This document shows, piece by piece, positions 1-11,044 of a DNA stretch of 64,000 nt. The notes under the pieces were generated by a model. It was given only the letters and a program-made list of their open reading frames with translations, was not told where the DNA came from and made no database searches. Within the stretch, counting starts at the first letter, position 1; the number at the start of each line of letters is the position of its first letter. Location: positions 97,584,850-97,648,849 of the forward strand of contig CM075770.1 in the NCBI GenBank assembly GCA_037974665.1, written 5' to 3'. The position numbers and the translations under genes were made by a program. The stretch comes from Ehretia macrophylla (taxonomy: Eukaryota; Streptophyta; Magnoliopsida; Boraginales; Ehretiaceae).

Positions 1-524
1 ATATCTTTCCAGCAAACTTTAGCACCCTTCGCCATCTCATCTTTTCCTTTAGACTCTGTCATTGTTAATTCGTCACAAGGCCTACTTTTCTTCTAGCATC
101 ACTAGGTCCACCATTTTAATGTTAATCCATCAATCTCCAACACTAAATTAATGTTAATTTATCAGGCTTCAATCAAATGGGTCTTATACTAATTCATTAT
201 TTGTGAGTTTGTTGGATCTTAAATTAATGTTAGATTAATAAGTTTGGCTGTGAAAATAGAGATTTTAAAGAGGCATACATAAGGGAGTGAGGAAGAAGAT
301 GAAGATGATGAAGAAGAAAATAAATAAAAAGAAAAAGTTAGAAAGAAAGTGAAAGGAAAATGACAATTGGTTTATTGGGTAAAAGGGCATTTTGGATAAA
401 GTGAAAGGAAAATGGCAACCAAAGCTGATGAAGATTCTTGTCGTTAGCCATCGAGTGTGTTGTGACGACCAATCATTAGTTGTCGACGGGTCGCTTTAGG
501 GTGTTGGGTTGGATTTTTCTTTTT
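1..524. other. Intergenic DNA, no gene seen
   Basis: No supported coding region. It holds a purine-rich GAA/GAT stretch at about 288-345 and a short near-repeat (gtgaaaggaaaatg at about 348-362 and 400-414). Short open frames here lack any recognisable domain. Confidence 0.6.
516..524. repeat. 9-bp target-site duplication (left copy)
   Basis: tttcttttt; the identical second copy is at 2214-2222. Both directly abut the TIR ends of the MULE-like element. Confidence 0.75.
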
Positions 525-2213
525 GGGTGAATGGCACGGTAGCTTCTTGTGGTTTGCTGAAAGTGCACAGGACTCCCCTGTACTTTCAAAAGTGCACATA
601 AACCCCTTATGTTTTATAAAACGCAACACTACAACCCCCTCGGTCAAAAAAATCATTACCTTTAATGGGGGTGTGCTCTACACACTTGTGTTGTAACTTT
701 GGTTGATTTTTATAAGTTTTACTAATAAAATAAGCTTATAAATTTACTAAAATATCCTCTTTAGCCAAAAAATAAGAAAATAAAAAGAAATTATTTTCAA
801 AATCTCTTGCAGCTTATTCATCATCTTATTATTCATTCTTGGCACGATGATGATGAAGATGATGATAATAATTGTTGATTAGTCATAGCCATAGCCATAG
901 CTGCACGAGTTTGAGCTAAATTTGGAAAAGAAACACTTGGAGAAGAAAGATTGTTTTTCATCCGCATGATGGTAAATCTCACCGGAACAATCCTGCCGGC
1001 TACGTAGAAATCAGAGCCTCTATCGGAAAATTCCGATGATATTTTCTCCGGCGAAGTTTGAACACTGTTGTCTCTCTCTATCTCTCTTTTCTTCTTTTAA
1101 ACTTGAACAGCTCAAGTGCTCAACTACTATGTACAACATAAAAAACATTAGATTTTCACAAAAGTTTTGCATATACTTACATACATACATATACATGTGT
1201 GTTTTCTTGTGGTCTTGTGTAATGTAGAGTTTCATTTCAATTGCAAGAATGTTTTTCTTTCTTTTTAATGCTTATGCCTTTTCGTTACTTATGCTGAAGC
1301 TTTTGCCATCCTTGTATTATTAAGATTAATTGCTTGTTTTTATTTTTTGATAGGCAAGCAAGAGAGTTTCATTGATCAAAAATATTTACAGTGTACAAAA
1401 TGGTGTCCTGCACCAATTAAACAAGGAAAATTGGATCTAAATTCCAAGCATCACAAATAGCTCTATTCAAAAAGTTGTTTCTATATTTTTTTCCCTAAGT
1501 ACAATTTGTATTTAACATCGAACTCGATTTTACAAAAAAATTGTTCTTTCGTAAGGATTTCTTGTTGGAAGACACGCTTGTTCCTCTCCCTCCATAGGAG
1601 GTAGATAGAAGCACTCAAGAAAGGCTTAATGATAGTCACGTGCAATGATCTTCTATAACAGTTACAGATGATCCAAGACAAGACCAGTTCCCATTTGATC
1701 CATCTCATTGGGCATTTGGACAATTTGGACTCCTTTTTTCCAGATTATCCTCGTGAATGAACACTCGAAGAATAGGTGATCTCTAGTTTCAATGACAACA
1801 TGGTAGAATGTACACTAGTGGTCAACTTGTACTTCCCAAGAGATAAGTCGAAACTTAGTGGGAAGTCTATCTTGCTTGTTACAGTAGTGTAAAATACACT
1901 TTTTAGTAAAGGTTGTTGATTTCTTGCAATTTGTTGTTTCTGATTACATTTAATAAATGCTTATTTTGTGTTATTAGTATATATTAGCAAAATTTCATTG
2001 TTATGCAATTTAAATGACAAATTCACAATAACGTTAAAAATAATGGCATTTACGTCTTTTAACCACTTTTGTTAAAAAAAGTTGATGGAAAAAGACGGAA
2101 GGAGCATGTGTGCTACGTTTTATAGACTATAGGGGGTTCCTATGCACTTTTGAAAGCACATAAGGGTTCTGTGCTCTTTCGACAAACCGCAGGGGCTACT
2201 GTGCCATTCACCA
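525..2213. mobile_element. Mutator-like non-autonomous TIR element
   Basis: The two ends are imperfect terminal inverted repeats of about 130 bp. The left end (525 to about 655) reads gggtgaatggcac, and the right end (about 2075-2213) reads gtgccattcacca. Between them is a shared core that includes a ctttcaaaagtgca block. The direct repeat tttcttttt flanks the element at 516-524 and 2214-2222. A 9-bp TSD with long TIRs is the usual signature of MULEs. No transposase is visible. Inside is a LINE 3' fragment (about 1340-1910). The TIR length, TSD and position are seen directly; superfamily assignment is by family pattern. Confidence 0.8.
1340..1910 (-). pseudogene. LINE 3' end fragment (zf-RVT tail)
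   Basis: On the minus strand, the frame entering at about 1905 carries a zf-RVT-like motif (ETRDHLFFECSFTRIIW, about 1735-1785). Further downstream (1481-1723) is LLWRERNKRVFQQE, the conserved C-terminal stretch of plant L1-type reverse transcriptase proteins. A T-rich tract at about 1336-1350 on the plus strand corresponds to the poly(A) end. The fragment is strongly 5'-truncated, carries stops, and sits inside the MULE-like element, so it either inserted there or was carried by it. Confidence 0.7.
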
Positions 2214-2654
2214 TTTCTTTTTAATTTATGAAGAGAAACTTTCATCAAATGATGCAACCATTAAAGGGGTATTTTTATCAAATGACAATTGTTTTTTATT
2301 GTGAACTATAGATACAAGAGATTTAACAGCTTAGATTTTTTTATTCTATGGTGTAATCCAAAGCATATCAAAAAATGGAAGCCATTAAATCTGAGAATTG
2401 GGTTGAGTCGGCTCACCATGTCTGTTTGGATTCAGAGAGGAAAAAGTAATAAAGGAAAGGAGAAGATTTAATAATAAAAAAAGAAAGAAAGGGGAGGATT
2501 AACTCTTATTTAGATTGGGTAAACTTATAAAGGAAATGTTCATAAAAAAATTATGTGTAATCTTTCTTTGGATTGAAAAGAAAATGGAAGAAGGTATAAA
2601 TTTTATAAACAAATTGACAAATTTGCCCAAACCTTGTACAAACAAAGCAATCTA

Positions 2655-2673
2655 CACACACATATACACACAT

Positions 2674-2712
<39 letters not shown>
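2655..2712. repeat. (AC)n/(AT)n microsatellite
   Basis: Interrupted ACAC followed by an uninterrupted run of about 17 AT units. Confidence 0.95.
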
Positions 2713-2713
<1 letters not shown>

Positions 2714-2974
2714 TGAACATAGGTGCTCTTGCTCCCTTCAGTAGCTCCGATTGAGTCCATTCAAGTTTCAGCTAGGCTAGGGTGCTGGAAAAGAAATCAT
2801 TAAAGAGAGATACCATGTCCTTATCTAAACTACTATGTACTCCAACAAGGAAGTCATCCCCCTATCTACTAAAGAAAGATAGATTTGTTTTGCACCTGAG
2901 AGAGGATCAGAACAAAAGATGGATGCCTATATTGTAAAGCAAAACAAAGTAATCTGCATATGATAATACACAGA

Positions 2975-3008
2975 CATACACACACACACATATATATATA
3001 TATATATT
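2975..3008. repeat. (AC)n(AT)n microsatellite
   Basis: A run of AC units passes straight into AT units. Confidence 0.95.
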
Positions 3009-3824
3009 GCCTAGACAAGATATGCCTTATTTGCAAGATGTCCATCAAATGAAATGTGAATAACTCGTCCAACAAAAATAATAATACAAAAGGATTTGTT
3101 TTAGTGAACGTGTCACAACTTACTCCTTTTTTTTTTTTTGTAAATAAAGATGAAGAAATAAATTTCAGTGCTTTACCCCTAGATGTCTAGTCAATTGCTG
3201 CGCTGTTCTACCAATTGATATGTTTCGACAAATAATTGAAATTCAAGTGTTCAGATCTATTATGACATAGCCATGATGCATACATTTGTCTCATACCCTA
3301 TGCATTTTCTAGCATTTGACTAATTTTTCAAGAATTTTAGACCACGCTATATATATATCTATATAAGATATGCTCTAAACAATATCTTTTTTTTTGTCGA
3401 AGCTATAAACAATATCAAATACTAATCTTTGGAGCGTTATCTGGCAATTTTTTTTTTTTTTTTTTTTTATTAATTGTGATATGATCTAGAGTGGAACAAA
3501 GAAGAGGAAAAAAAATAAGTAGGGCTTTTTGTTATTAATGGCAGTGGTGTAATTTTAAAAATTTTTAAGGGTTATTTTGTCATTAAAACACACAAGATTT
3601 TCCTTTCCCATTTTTTACCCTGATTTGGGGCGATTTGAAATATAAATGAATGATCGATTTTGAAAGTCTTCCCGAATCCTTTCCACCCTTAAAACCCCCA
3701 ATCCAAACAAGGGGTGTCATTAAATAATCACCCCAAAACCAATCTTTTCCACCCAAATCACTCAATCCAAACAAGTTATAAAGCTTTGTGTCAATTCTGA
3801 AAATGTTGAAACTTGCTACATTCT

Positions 3825-3868
3825 CTACACATATATATACATGAACAAATATAAGTATATATATGCTT

Positions 3869-3903
<35 letters not shown>

Positions 3904-3946
3904 ATCTATATATATGTGTGTGTGTTATTAAATATGTGTTTATATA
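3825..3946. repeat. (TA)n/(TG)n microsatellite bordering the viral insert
   Basis: Alternating TA and TG tracts, with the longest TG run at about 3880-3902. The tract ends at the first base of the viral inverted repeat. Endogenous florendovirus-type elements are known to lie often in AT-dinucleotide-rich sites. Here the opposite viral end (about 19523) also abuts a TA tract. Confidence 0.9.
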
Positions 3947-4399
3947 GTGTATCAGAAAATGTTAGATCGATATGGCTATGAGAATCCTTATAACAGTCCT
4001 TTCAATTATAATATAGTTATGTTGTTTAAATCTATGGTGAACATTTAACAAATCCTGCTTCCATGCCGCTTCAAGTCCATATGTGGGACTGGTTGGCTGA
4101 AGGTGAGGTGTGAGAATAATACCCTAGATTTATATCTTCATAACTATATTATGATTTGTGAGGCTCCCGTCCCCTTATGAAGCCTCACAAATCATAATAT
4201 AGTTATGAAGATATAAATCAAGGGCATTATTCTCACACCTCAGCTTCAACCAACCAGTCCCACATATGGACATGAAGCGGCTTGGAAGCAGGTTTTGTTG
4301 AATGTTCACCATAGATTTAGACAGCATAACTATATTATAATTGAGAGGACCGTTATAAGGATTCTCATAGCCATATTGATCTAACATTTTCTGATACAC
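3947..4399. repeat. 219-nt inverted repeat (hairpin) at the viral leader end
   Basis: Arm 1 (3947-4165) and arm 2 (4181-4399) are reverse complements of equal length with about 13 mismatches and no indels, so about 94% identical. A 15-nt spacer (4166-4180) separates them. Arm 2 belongs to the minus-strand viral leader-like segment; arm 1 is its inverted copy and forms the outer edge of the viral insert. Both arms begin at the same motif, gtgtatcaga, which resembles the initiator-Met tRNA primer-binding site. A transcript through it would fold into a long hairpin. Confidence 0.9.
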
Positions 4400-4554
4400 A
4401 GGATCCTCAAAGAGGCAAATGTAAAGCATACTCAAGCCATTGGTGAGGGATGGGATAGATAATAACCTAAGAGAGACAAGCTTTCGAAGAAAGAAAAGTT
4501 TAGAAGGCCATGGATATGAAAACAAGAATGGATGTTTTCATTCAAGTTGGTTCT
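4181..4554 (-). other. Viral leader-like segment with open frame
   Basis: After the solo LTR at 4555-7146 is set aside, this is contiguous with the viral promoter-like region. On the minus strand it is open for 116 codons (4525 to 4175), but I recognise no domain in that frame. The motif gtgtatcaga (minus strand, about 4390-4399) lacks one G of the usual TGGTATCAGA primer-binding core. An ATG follows within a few bases. It could be leader, the start of a viral ORF, or both; its viral origin is inferred from position. Confidence 0.45.
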
Positions 4555-7146
4555 TGTAACGCCCCAACTCGACCCCTCCTACGATCAATCAGGACGCAAC
4601 GGAATTTCGACAGTAACACGGATATCAGGGCTCTAATCCAACCCTTTAGAACTTCATACAACAAACTCCCAAAGATCTACAACAACTCATCCACTATATT
4701 AACAATCAACAACGCAATCTTAACCATACATTAAACATTCTTTCATCATTTCATCCATAAGTTTTACGCCTCCGTTCCAACATCATACATAGGCTATAAC
4801 ATACATTTCAAAATAGATTATATACCAACCTAGCAATCTAATCATGATCAAATGAAAGACTACTACTAGCATAACACTTTTACTATCTTTAGATCAGTTT
4901 ATACAATACAACCTTAGGGAAAAGACTTGAAACTCTACAACATAATTCATACTACAAAATAGCATAAAACATTCCAACTAAGCTTCAGGATATGACTCTA
5001 GCACATAAGACTCTTCAACAAAAGTCACATTCTCATCTTCTTGAGGCACGTACCCGTATTCTTGTTCAGTAACTCCTGTATGCATATAACGAATGAGAGT
5101 GAGCTTATATAAAACAAGCCCAGTGAGGATTCGATAGATCTTTTAAAAGTATTTACTATGCTCATTGGAAATCATCCTTTGAGTAGTAAACACATAATAA
5201 ACATCAATAACGATATAAGCACAACAATGATAATAACCAATCAATAAGGATACTCTAGTTGGTGTAGCTTCAAATGCCATCACGATCTCAACCATCCTCT
5301 TATAACTCCTTATTACACACGCACCCGAGGTACATCACTAGCCCCTCCCTTCATGGCACCTCTGCCCATGTGAGCTGGGGGTAATCTATGATAATCATGC
5401 CGTTATCAACCCGACAGCCCAACGTTGCCCAAAAGATGGCACACACATACCAAGACTCATGACAATAATAATAATCATTCATATCATAGGAGGACAACAA
5501 AGTAGGTTGCCTATCTCCCAACTTCATCAATAATCAATCAGTTAACATTATTTCAACAACATAACATCAGATAATCAATTAACAACTCAACAACTAGGTT
5601 AGATGACAAAGTGGGTCATCCAACTTAACATGCATTAATCCACTCAATCAAACCTGAATCTAACCAATAACAACCCATGGTTCAACCACTCAAACACCAC
5701 CCAAACAACTAAAGACATTATTTCAACATTTAAAGAAAAACTACTCAAACTTCTAAAAGTCATAACTTACAATCTACTAATACAATCACCTCCAAACCAG
5801 TTTCTATCACTCACCCACTCAAGCAACTACATTAGCGCCCTAGGAAACCAACCACAATCCATCCAAAACAAGCCCAACAACCCTAAAACCTCAATGCACC
5901 ATGGCTAAATTTTTCAGACTTTCACCACGACATCACAATCAAAATTTTGGCATTACAACATTACTACCACGTATTTAACAAACTTTTAGAAGCTAACAAC
6001 AATCAATTCCAACCACCACAACTCTATTAAATCAACAACAAGCCAATAACTCAATTTTAATACCCAAAAAATAAAAATACATGCTACAATCGTTCAAAAC
6101 GTATATAAACATATATAAATGATCCTTAGCATCTACTAAGCAATATTCTAACATCAATTCAACATTTCAACGACTAAAAATTCAATTATATGAATTGACA
6201 TAAAAAAGACTAGAATTTTTCTCTCACCTTTGATGCAAACTAAGGTTAGAAATAGGTAGAATAGATGCCCAACAAGCAAAATCAAGCTTTGAATGAAGTG
6301 ATTTGGACTTGAATTGCAAAATCTATAAGAAAAACACTTGAAAACCTTAGAAAAATGCCTTCTCTTTGCTTCCCTTGGCATTTTCGGTTATGTGTGTGCT
6401 TTTGGAGGTATTTTGTGTGGTTTTTAATGTGTGTTGATGATATAAGCTCAAGGTCAACAAAAATAATAAAAGTCAAAGTTGAAACAAAGTTAGTTTTTAG
6501 TATTTTCTTGTCTTTTAATTGTCTTTTAGACTATTTTGCTATCAAATATGCATTTAACACTTAGACTATTTTTAAATAGTTTATTTTTAGTTGATAACAA
6601 TTTTCATATGCATACATTAACACCCAACTCGATTAAAAACTCGATTTTTGCAAAAGAAGATGAAAAGTCATATTATTTGTTTTCAAATGTCTTTTAAATG
6701 CACAATTAATCTAAAATCATTTAATACCACATATAAATATATTTATATTAATATATACTAGGTCAACAAAAGTCAATGCAAGAATCGGGTTTAAAAGAAA
6801 TCACTATTTGGCTAAAAAATGCTACTTTTTGCCCGAAAAGTCTATTTAAATTCTTATTCCGTTTCAGAATTAATTTTTTTCAAACATGGATCTATTAATA
6901 ACAGAGGACTAGGTTTTAAGACGTTTAAAACACCCGTGTAAAAATTTTAGCGGACGTGCGTTCAAAATACTATTCAAAAAAACTAACGATAAAATTTTCA
7001 ATGCTGTTTTTTATGAAAATTTCATGAATGCACATTTAGCATGTAATAGTAATATAAATCAAAGAATTAGTGCATTTTAACTTATATAACACATATACAG
7101 GTCAAAACACGCAAATTCTTGTATAAACGAAATCTGGGGTTTCACA
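4555..7146 (-). mobile_element. Solo LTR-like insertion 1 (Tekay/Del-type gypsy)
   Basis: It begins tgtaacgcccca and ends tggggtttcaca, so it has matching TG..CA inverted ends. It is 2592 bp and has no gag-pol. Flanks are gttct (4550-4554) and gttat (7147-7151), a 5-bp TSD with one mismatch. Features typical of the 3' part of long Tekay-like LTRs (a ctcactggg block near 5105-5125) read on the minus strand, which sets the orientation. It interrupts the pararetrovirus just downstream of its TATA-like box. Confidence 0.65.
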
Positions 7147-7424
7147 GTTATGCCCTTCTTTTACAAAAGCGTCCCCTTTTATAGAGGAAATGGCGAGACC
7201 GGATTACATCAACAATAGAGATACATGTGACTCACATGATTCTCTGGTATATACATCCAAATGACTTTTTTTTTTAAAGAAAATTTCTTGACACGAAATT
7301 TTCGGATAAGTAAATCACGCCACGTGTCAGCCCTACTTTAAAAAAGTAGAGGACATTATTACAAACAGACACACAACTTTAAAGGAAAAAGACAAACGAC
7401 ATGACTTAAAGCAAAAAGATTTAT
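7147..7424 (-). promoter_or_regulatory. Pararetroviral promoter-like region
   Basis: On the minus strand this follows the end of the viral coding region. It contains a G-box-like tgacacgtggc (about 7318-7328) and, downstream, cctctataaaagggg (about 7172-7186), a strong TATA box. The expected start site about 30 nt further falls at about 7150, almost exactly where solo LTR 1 inserted. The position, between the RNase H/tail region and the leader, is where caulimovirids carry the promoter for full-length RNA. Activity is inferred. Confidence 0.65.
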
Positions 7425-8037
7425 TCACGTAATTGCTTTAAGGGGAGTTCTGACCCGGTGAATGATTAAAGTTGAAATAGTTTTCTGAGTTTGAATCGAT
7501 ATGTCCGAATCTATGTCCCTATTGTGGGAGATTTTCGTGATCCTCAAAATCATCCATTTACATCGAATCGTCTTCCCATGGGTCTTGAGCATCCTGAAAT
7601 AGTTCTGGAAAATTGTCTTGATCTGGAGTTGGAGATTGCTGAGTGGTTCCACCAATATCAAGAGGTATATTATTGAGAGTATAAAGATATTCTCTCAAAG
7701 CGTGTTTGGCTACACCTTGACTATTTGGTGTCTTACTAGTTAATGCCTCTGGATGTGATTTTCATTCCCAACTGAGATTAACAGAGTAAAGACTCTGAGT
7801 TCTTTCAAATGGTCTGTGGAAGATAAAAACAGTGTAGTTGTGTGGGGGATGAGTTCTTGACATGACTTCTTCAAAAATCCTAACCCATTTGGAAATAGGT
7901 TTGAACCAGCTCAAGAATGTTCCTAGGAGAGAGTGGTGATTTCCTTGATGAGAAAGGAATAAGATTATGGACCTTAACTTAAATTCAACAGGAAAATAAT
8001 AATGGACCGCTAAGCACCAAAGGTACCAAAGTTCATC
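7425..8037 (-). pseudogene. Pararetroviral polyprotein C-terminal tail, decayed
   Basis: Minus-strand reading continues from the RNase H region on the other side of solo LTR 2. The first part (7762-8037) is open and rich in aromatic residues (ELWYLWCLAVHYYF). The following part has a frame rich in D, E, P and Q between about 7680 and 7430, broken by stops. I know no catalytic domain here. The frame agrees with the upstream viral segment once the insertion and a degenerate 5-bp duplication are discounted. Confidence 0.6.
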
Positions 8038-11000
8038 TGTCACGGCCCGGTCCAGCCCGATTATATAGATAGTATATTTATTTGCATATGTTTAAATGTT
8101 TATCCTAAGTGTTTACATGCAATTATGTGTCTATTTTTGTGTCACCTGGGCCCGGACTTATTTTCCCAACTATTTTATTTAATTTTTCTACTTGCATATC
8201 TACCTTACTTTCCTTGTTTTTAGTATTCGTTCATCAAAAGTTTTGTGCATTGCATGTCGTGAGTATGACTTTTAGAGAAATTAGTGTCCTGAATGAATAG
8301 TAGATTGTAGGACTTTAAATTGGACCATTACTTGAATTCTAAATCTATGAGCTTGTATCTTTTAATTTAATTAGTTAACTAGGCCCAAACTCAACCCAAA
8401 TAAACCCAACCCATCTATCTACATATATCTAACTATATTATACATACATAATAAAAGGACCAAAACAAAACAAAACACAAATATAACCCTCACACATACA
8501 CACATTGGACAACACACACACACACTCACTGTTTACACATACACACCCATGAGAGAAAAAGAAGAGAAGAGAAGGAAGATGAAGAAGAAAATGAGGGGAA
8601 AAGGGGCGGATAAGCTCATCTTCAACCTCTACTTTGCACATTGAGCTTGATTATGGTGAGGGATTGCATCCTTTGTGTTTATTCTTGAATTATTGATAAT
8701 GGCATGTTTATGTATATGTTAAATAAAGTTAATTAAAGTCTTGTTTTGGCTAGCTATATAGTTTATTATGAAGTTTATGTGATGTTTATGTGTTGCTTGC
8801 TAGTTAAACATGAAGTTTTGGTACAATGATTGTTGTTATTGTAAAGTGGTAGAAGATGATGAATAACGAATGGGTTGTGTTTTTTTTAATGTTTGATAGA
8901 AGTGGTTTAGGCTCAAGAGTGAAAAGCTAAGGCTATAAGATCATGAGATGCAAGCTAAACAAGGTGTTAAGGTTTAATCCAAAATCTGGCAGATTTGTGC
9001 AACTGATTTGCAGAGACATTTTGAGGTAGTAAACGTGCTTAGAATTTAACAAAATTTTAATAGCAGCTAGATCTCTCAGTGTGGAACAAACTTCATTTTT
9101 GGAGCAATGGATAATTCAATCATTTTAGGCCTTTGACAAAGCCATTTCCGAAATGTAGCCTAAAGTCGCTAGAATAGGGCAGTTAAGTGCGATTGCACGG
9201 AAATGGTCATAACTTGAGGAATATAGCTCCGAATTAGGATCCGTTTGAGGCTAAACCTATCTAAACTCAATGTGCTATATGCTTGTAGAATTTCAGAGTT
9301 GTTAGAGATCATTTATATCAGTAACTAAAGTAGCAAAATCAAGCAAATGTAATCTAGAATTTCAACTTATATTGCTAAGTGTTTAATGTTGCATTTACGG
9401 TTGGTTCTAGATGAGAAGTGATGGTCATAGGTACTTGGAAGCTTAGTGGTGATGAGTAATGGTTAGGAGAGAATGCACAAGTCATGAAGTCTAAGAACGT
9501 TTCCAAACATGTAACTTGTGTTAGCATTAATGTAGTGCATACCAGAGGTCTTAAAGAATGTATTCAATTCATGTTTCATGAGTTAGTTAAATAATGCATA
9601 CTTAGTGATTTTAAGTCATGTTATATGAGATGTGAGCCTGTTGAGCTTTATTTGAATGTTTAACTTGCTAAATTATGTGTAACTAATATCGTTTAAAGAA
9701 TTATCGGTACTAGAGCTATGTGCATGCAATATTATCTAGTATAAAGTGTTTACAATCCATGTGAAGCAAATTATGTTTCAAATCATATCTTTAGTGTTTT
9801 AACATAAGGTAGCGCACGTTTAGCAATTGTAGTGCATTATAATGTTAAAGTTCATAAGAGTGGCCTACTTCATCACTTCTCACTTACATGCTATTATATA
9901 TTCATGAATAATGTGTTATGAGCTATTTCATAACTCTCGCGAAACTAACAAGCTAACAAGTTAACTCACGTAGCGTAATCATGGTTGTAACCATCGCGTT
10001 AGGCACGGATATGGTAACCTGTCACTGGGCGGCAACGGGTTTGCTGGTGGTTGCTCATCCTCCATGACCTAGTCCTTCATCGCATGGACGGAGCATTCCA
10101 TGGGTGCTAGGCCGTAGTATTATGGGTGCCCATCGGTGAATGAGGTTTGACGGCATTAAAAGTGAAGAGAAGATGAGAAAAGAGAAGAGAAGAGAACCCG
10201 CACGGACGGAGCGTCCCATGGGGTTAGCGAACTCGCATGGACGGAGTACTCCATGGAGTTAGCAATATCCTTTTTATATATGTTTAATTTAGCGTTTAAT
10301 GTTATCATACGTTCAAGTTTATCATGTTTAATGTTAAATTCCAACTTTCTTATAAAGTGATACTTAGTGTTTAATGTGATATTTCTTTCAAGATTTTTAT
10401 ACAAAATGTTATATTCTCGTGTTGCTATGCATTTGATTTAATGTCTACATGTATGCCTTGTTTGTATTGCACGAAAATGTTTTCGAAAACTCCCTGGATT
10501 AATGTTCCCCTCCTTCACCGAGCATAAGTGTATGCTCACCCTTTTCATCTAACATTTTTTAGGCAAGGCGTGGTCAGTATCTCCTGCGATAGTTGAAGAA
10601 GCTCAAGAGTTTCCTTGATTGTTTTGTTTGAGGTGGATGTTACTTATATCGATATCTGAATGTATATGTAACCTATTTTTTAGGCTTGAGTGGCTTTGTT
10701 TGTATTTATATATTTATGGGTTGTAAATGTAAAGTTATAATTTCTTGTGCGACATGTATAACTTTATACTTTACTACTTTAGGTTGTTATGTTTAACTCT
10801 GTAGATTTTTGTTTATGTCTTGAAAAGTATGAAGTAGTTAGAATGGTCTTATGAGCTCAATAGACCTTTGAACATATGTTATGGTTGCTATTTGTGTAGA
10901 ATCTTTTGCGTGCAGGTTATGGATTGGCCTAGAAATAGGGAAAACTCTGTCCATTTCTCACGTTTTTCATGTCCGGGGTTGGGTCAGGTTATAGTTAGTA

Positions 11001-11044
11001 GAAATAATAGAGGTCCTGATTCCGAGAGGGATCGGGGTGTTACA
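8038..11044 (+). mobile_element. Solo LTR-like insertion 2 (Tekay/Del-type gypsy)
   Basis: It starts tgtcacggcccggtcc and ends gatcggggtgttaca (TG..CA, inverted ends alike). It is 3007 bp and has no internal coding region. The flanks tcatc/acctc match only 3 of 5 on careful alignment, so the TSD is degenerate. However, the viral reading frame agrees across the junction when one 5-bp copy is discounted. Internal features: a CA-rich block at 8490-8550, and imperfect repeats built on gcatggacggag at about 10083, 10200 and 10233. It interrupts the pararetrovirus between RNase H and its tail. Confidence 0.65.
10083..10262. repeat. Short imperfect repeats in solo LTR 2
   Basis: The motif gca(t/c)ggacggag followed by a ccatgg-type block occurs three times (about 10083, 10200, 10233), with a gaagagaagagaag purine stretch between the first and second. 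Confidence 0.7.

Larger units (their letters stand above)
2223..3946. other. Intergenic DNA with simple repeats
   Basis: No gene recognised. Contents are AC/AT dinucleotide tracts, a 20-odd-base T run near 3449-3471 and another T run near 3127-3140. Stretches resembling GTTTGGATT-type MITE ends lie at about 2415 (plus) and 3680-3775 (minus). Confidence 0.6.

Noticed and set aside
3127..3240. T run followed by a segment that on the minus strand reads tggtagaacagcgcag, tRNA-like
   Set aside because: No anticodon stem or B box can be formed and no flanking duplication was found. It may be a LINE or SINE tail, but support is too weak to list.
4175..4525. 116-codon minus-strand ORF as a host protein gene
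   Set aside because: No domain recognised; it lies in the leader-like viral segment and most of it is one arm of the inverted repeat.
4510..4734. Plus-strand ORF at the left end of solo LTR 1
   Set aside because: It crosses the LTR boundary and has no homology I recognise.
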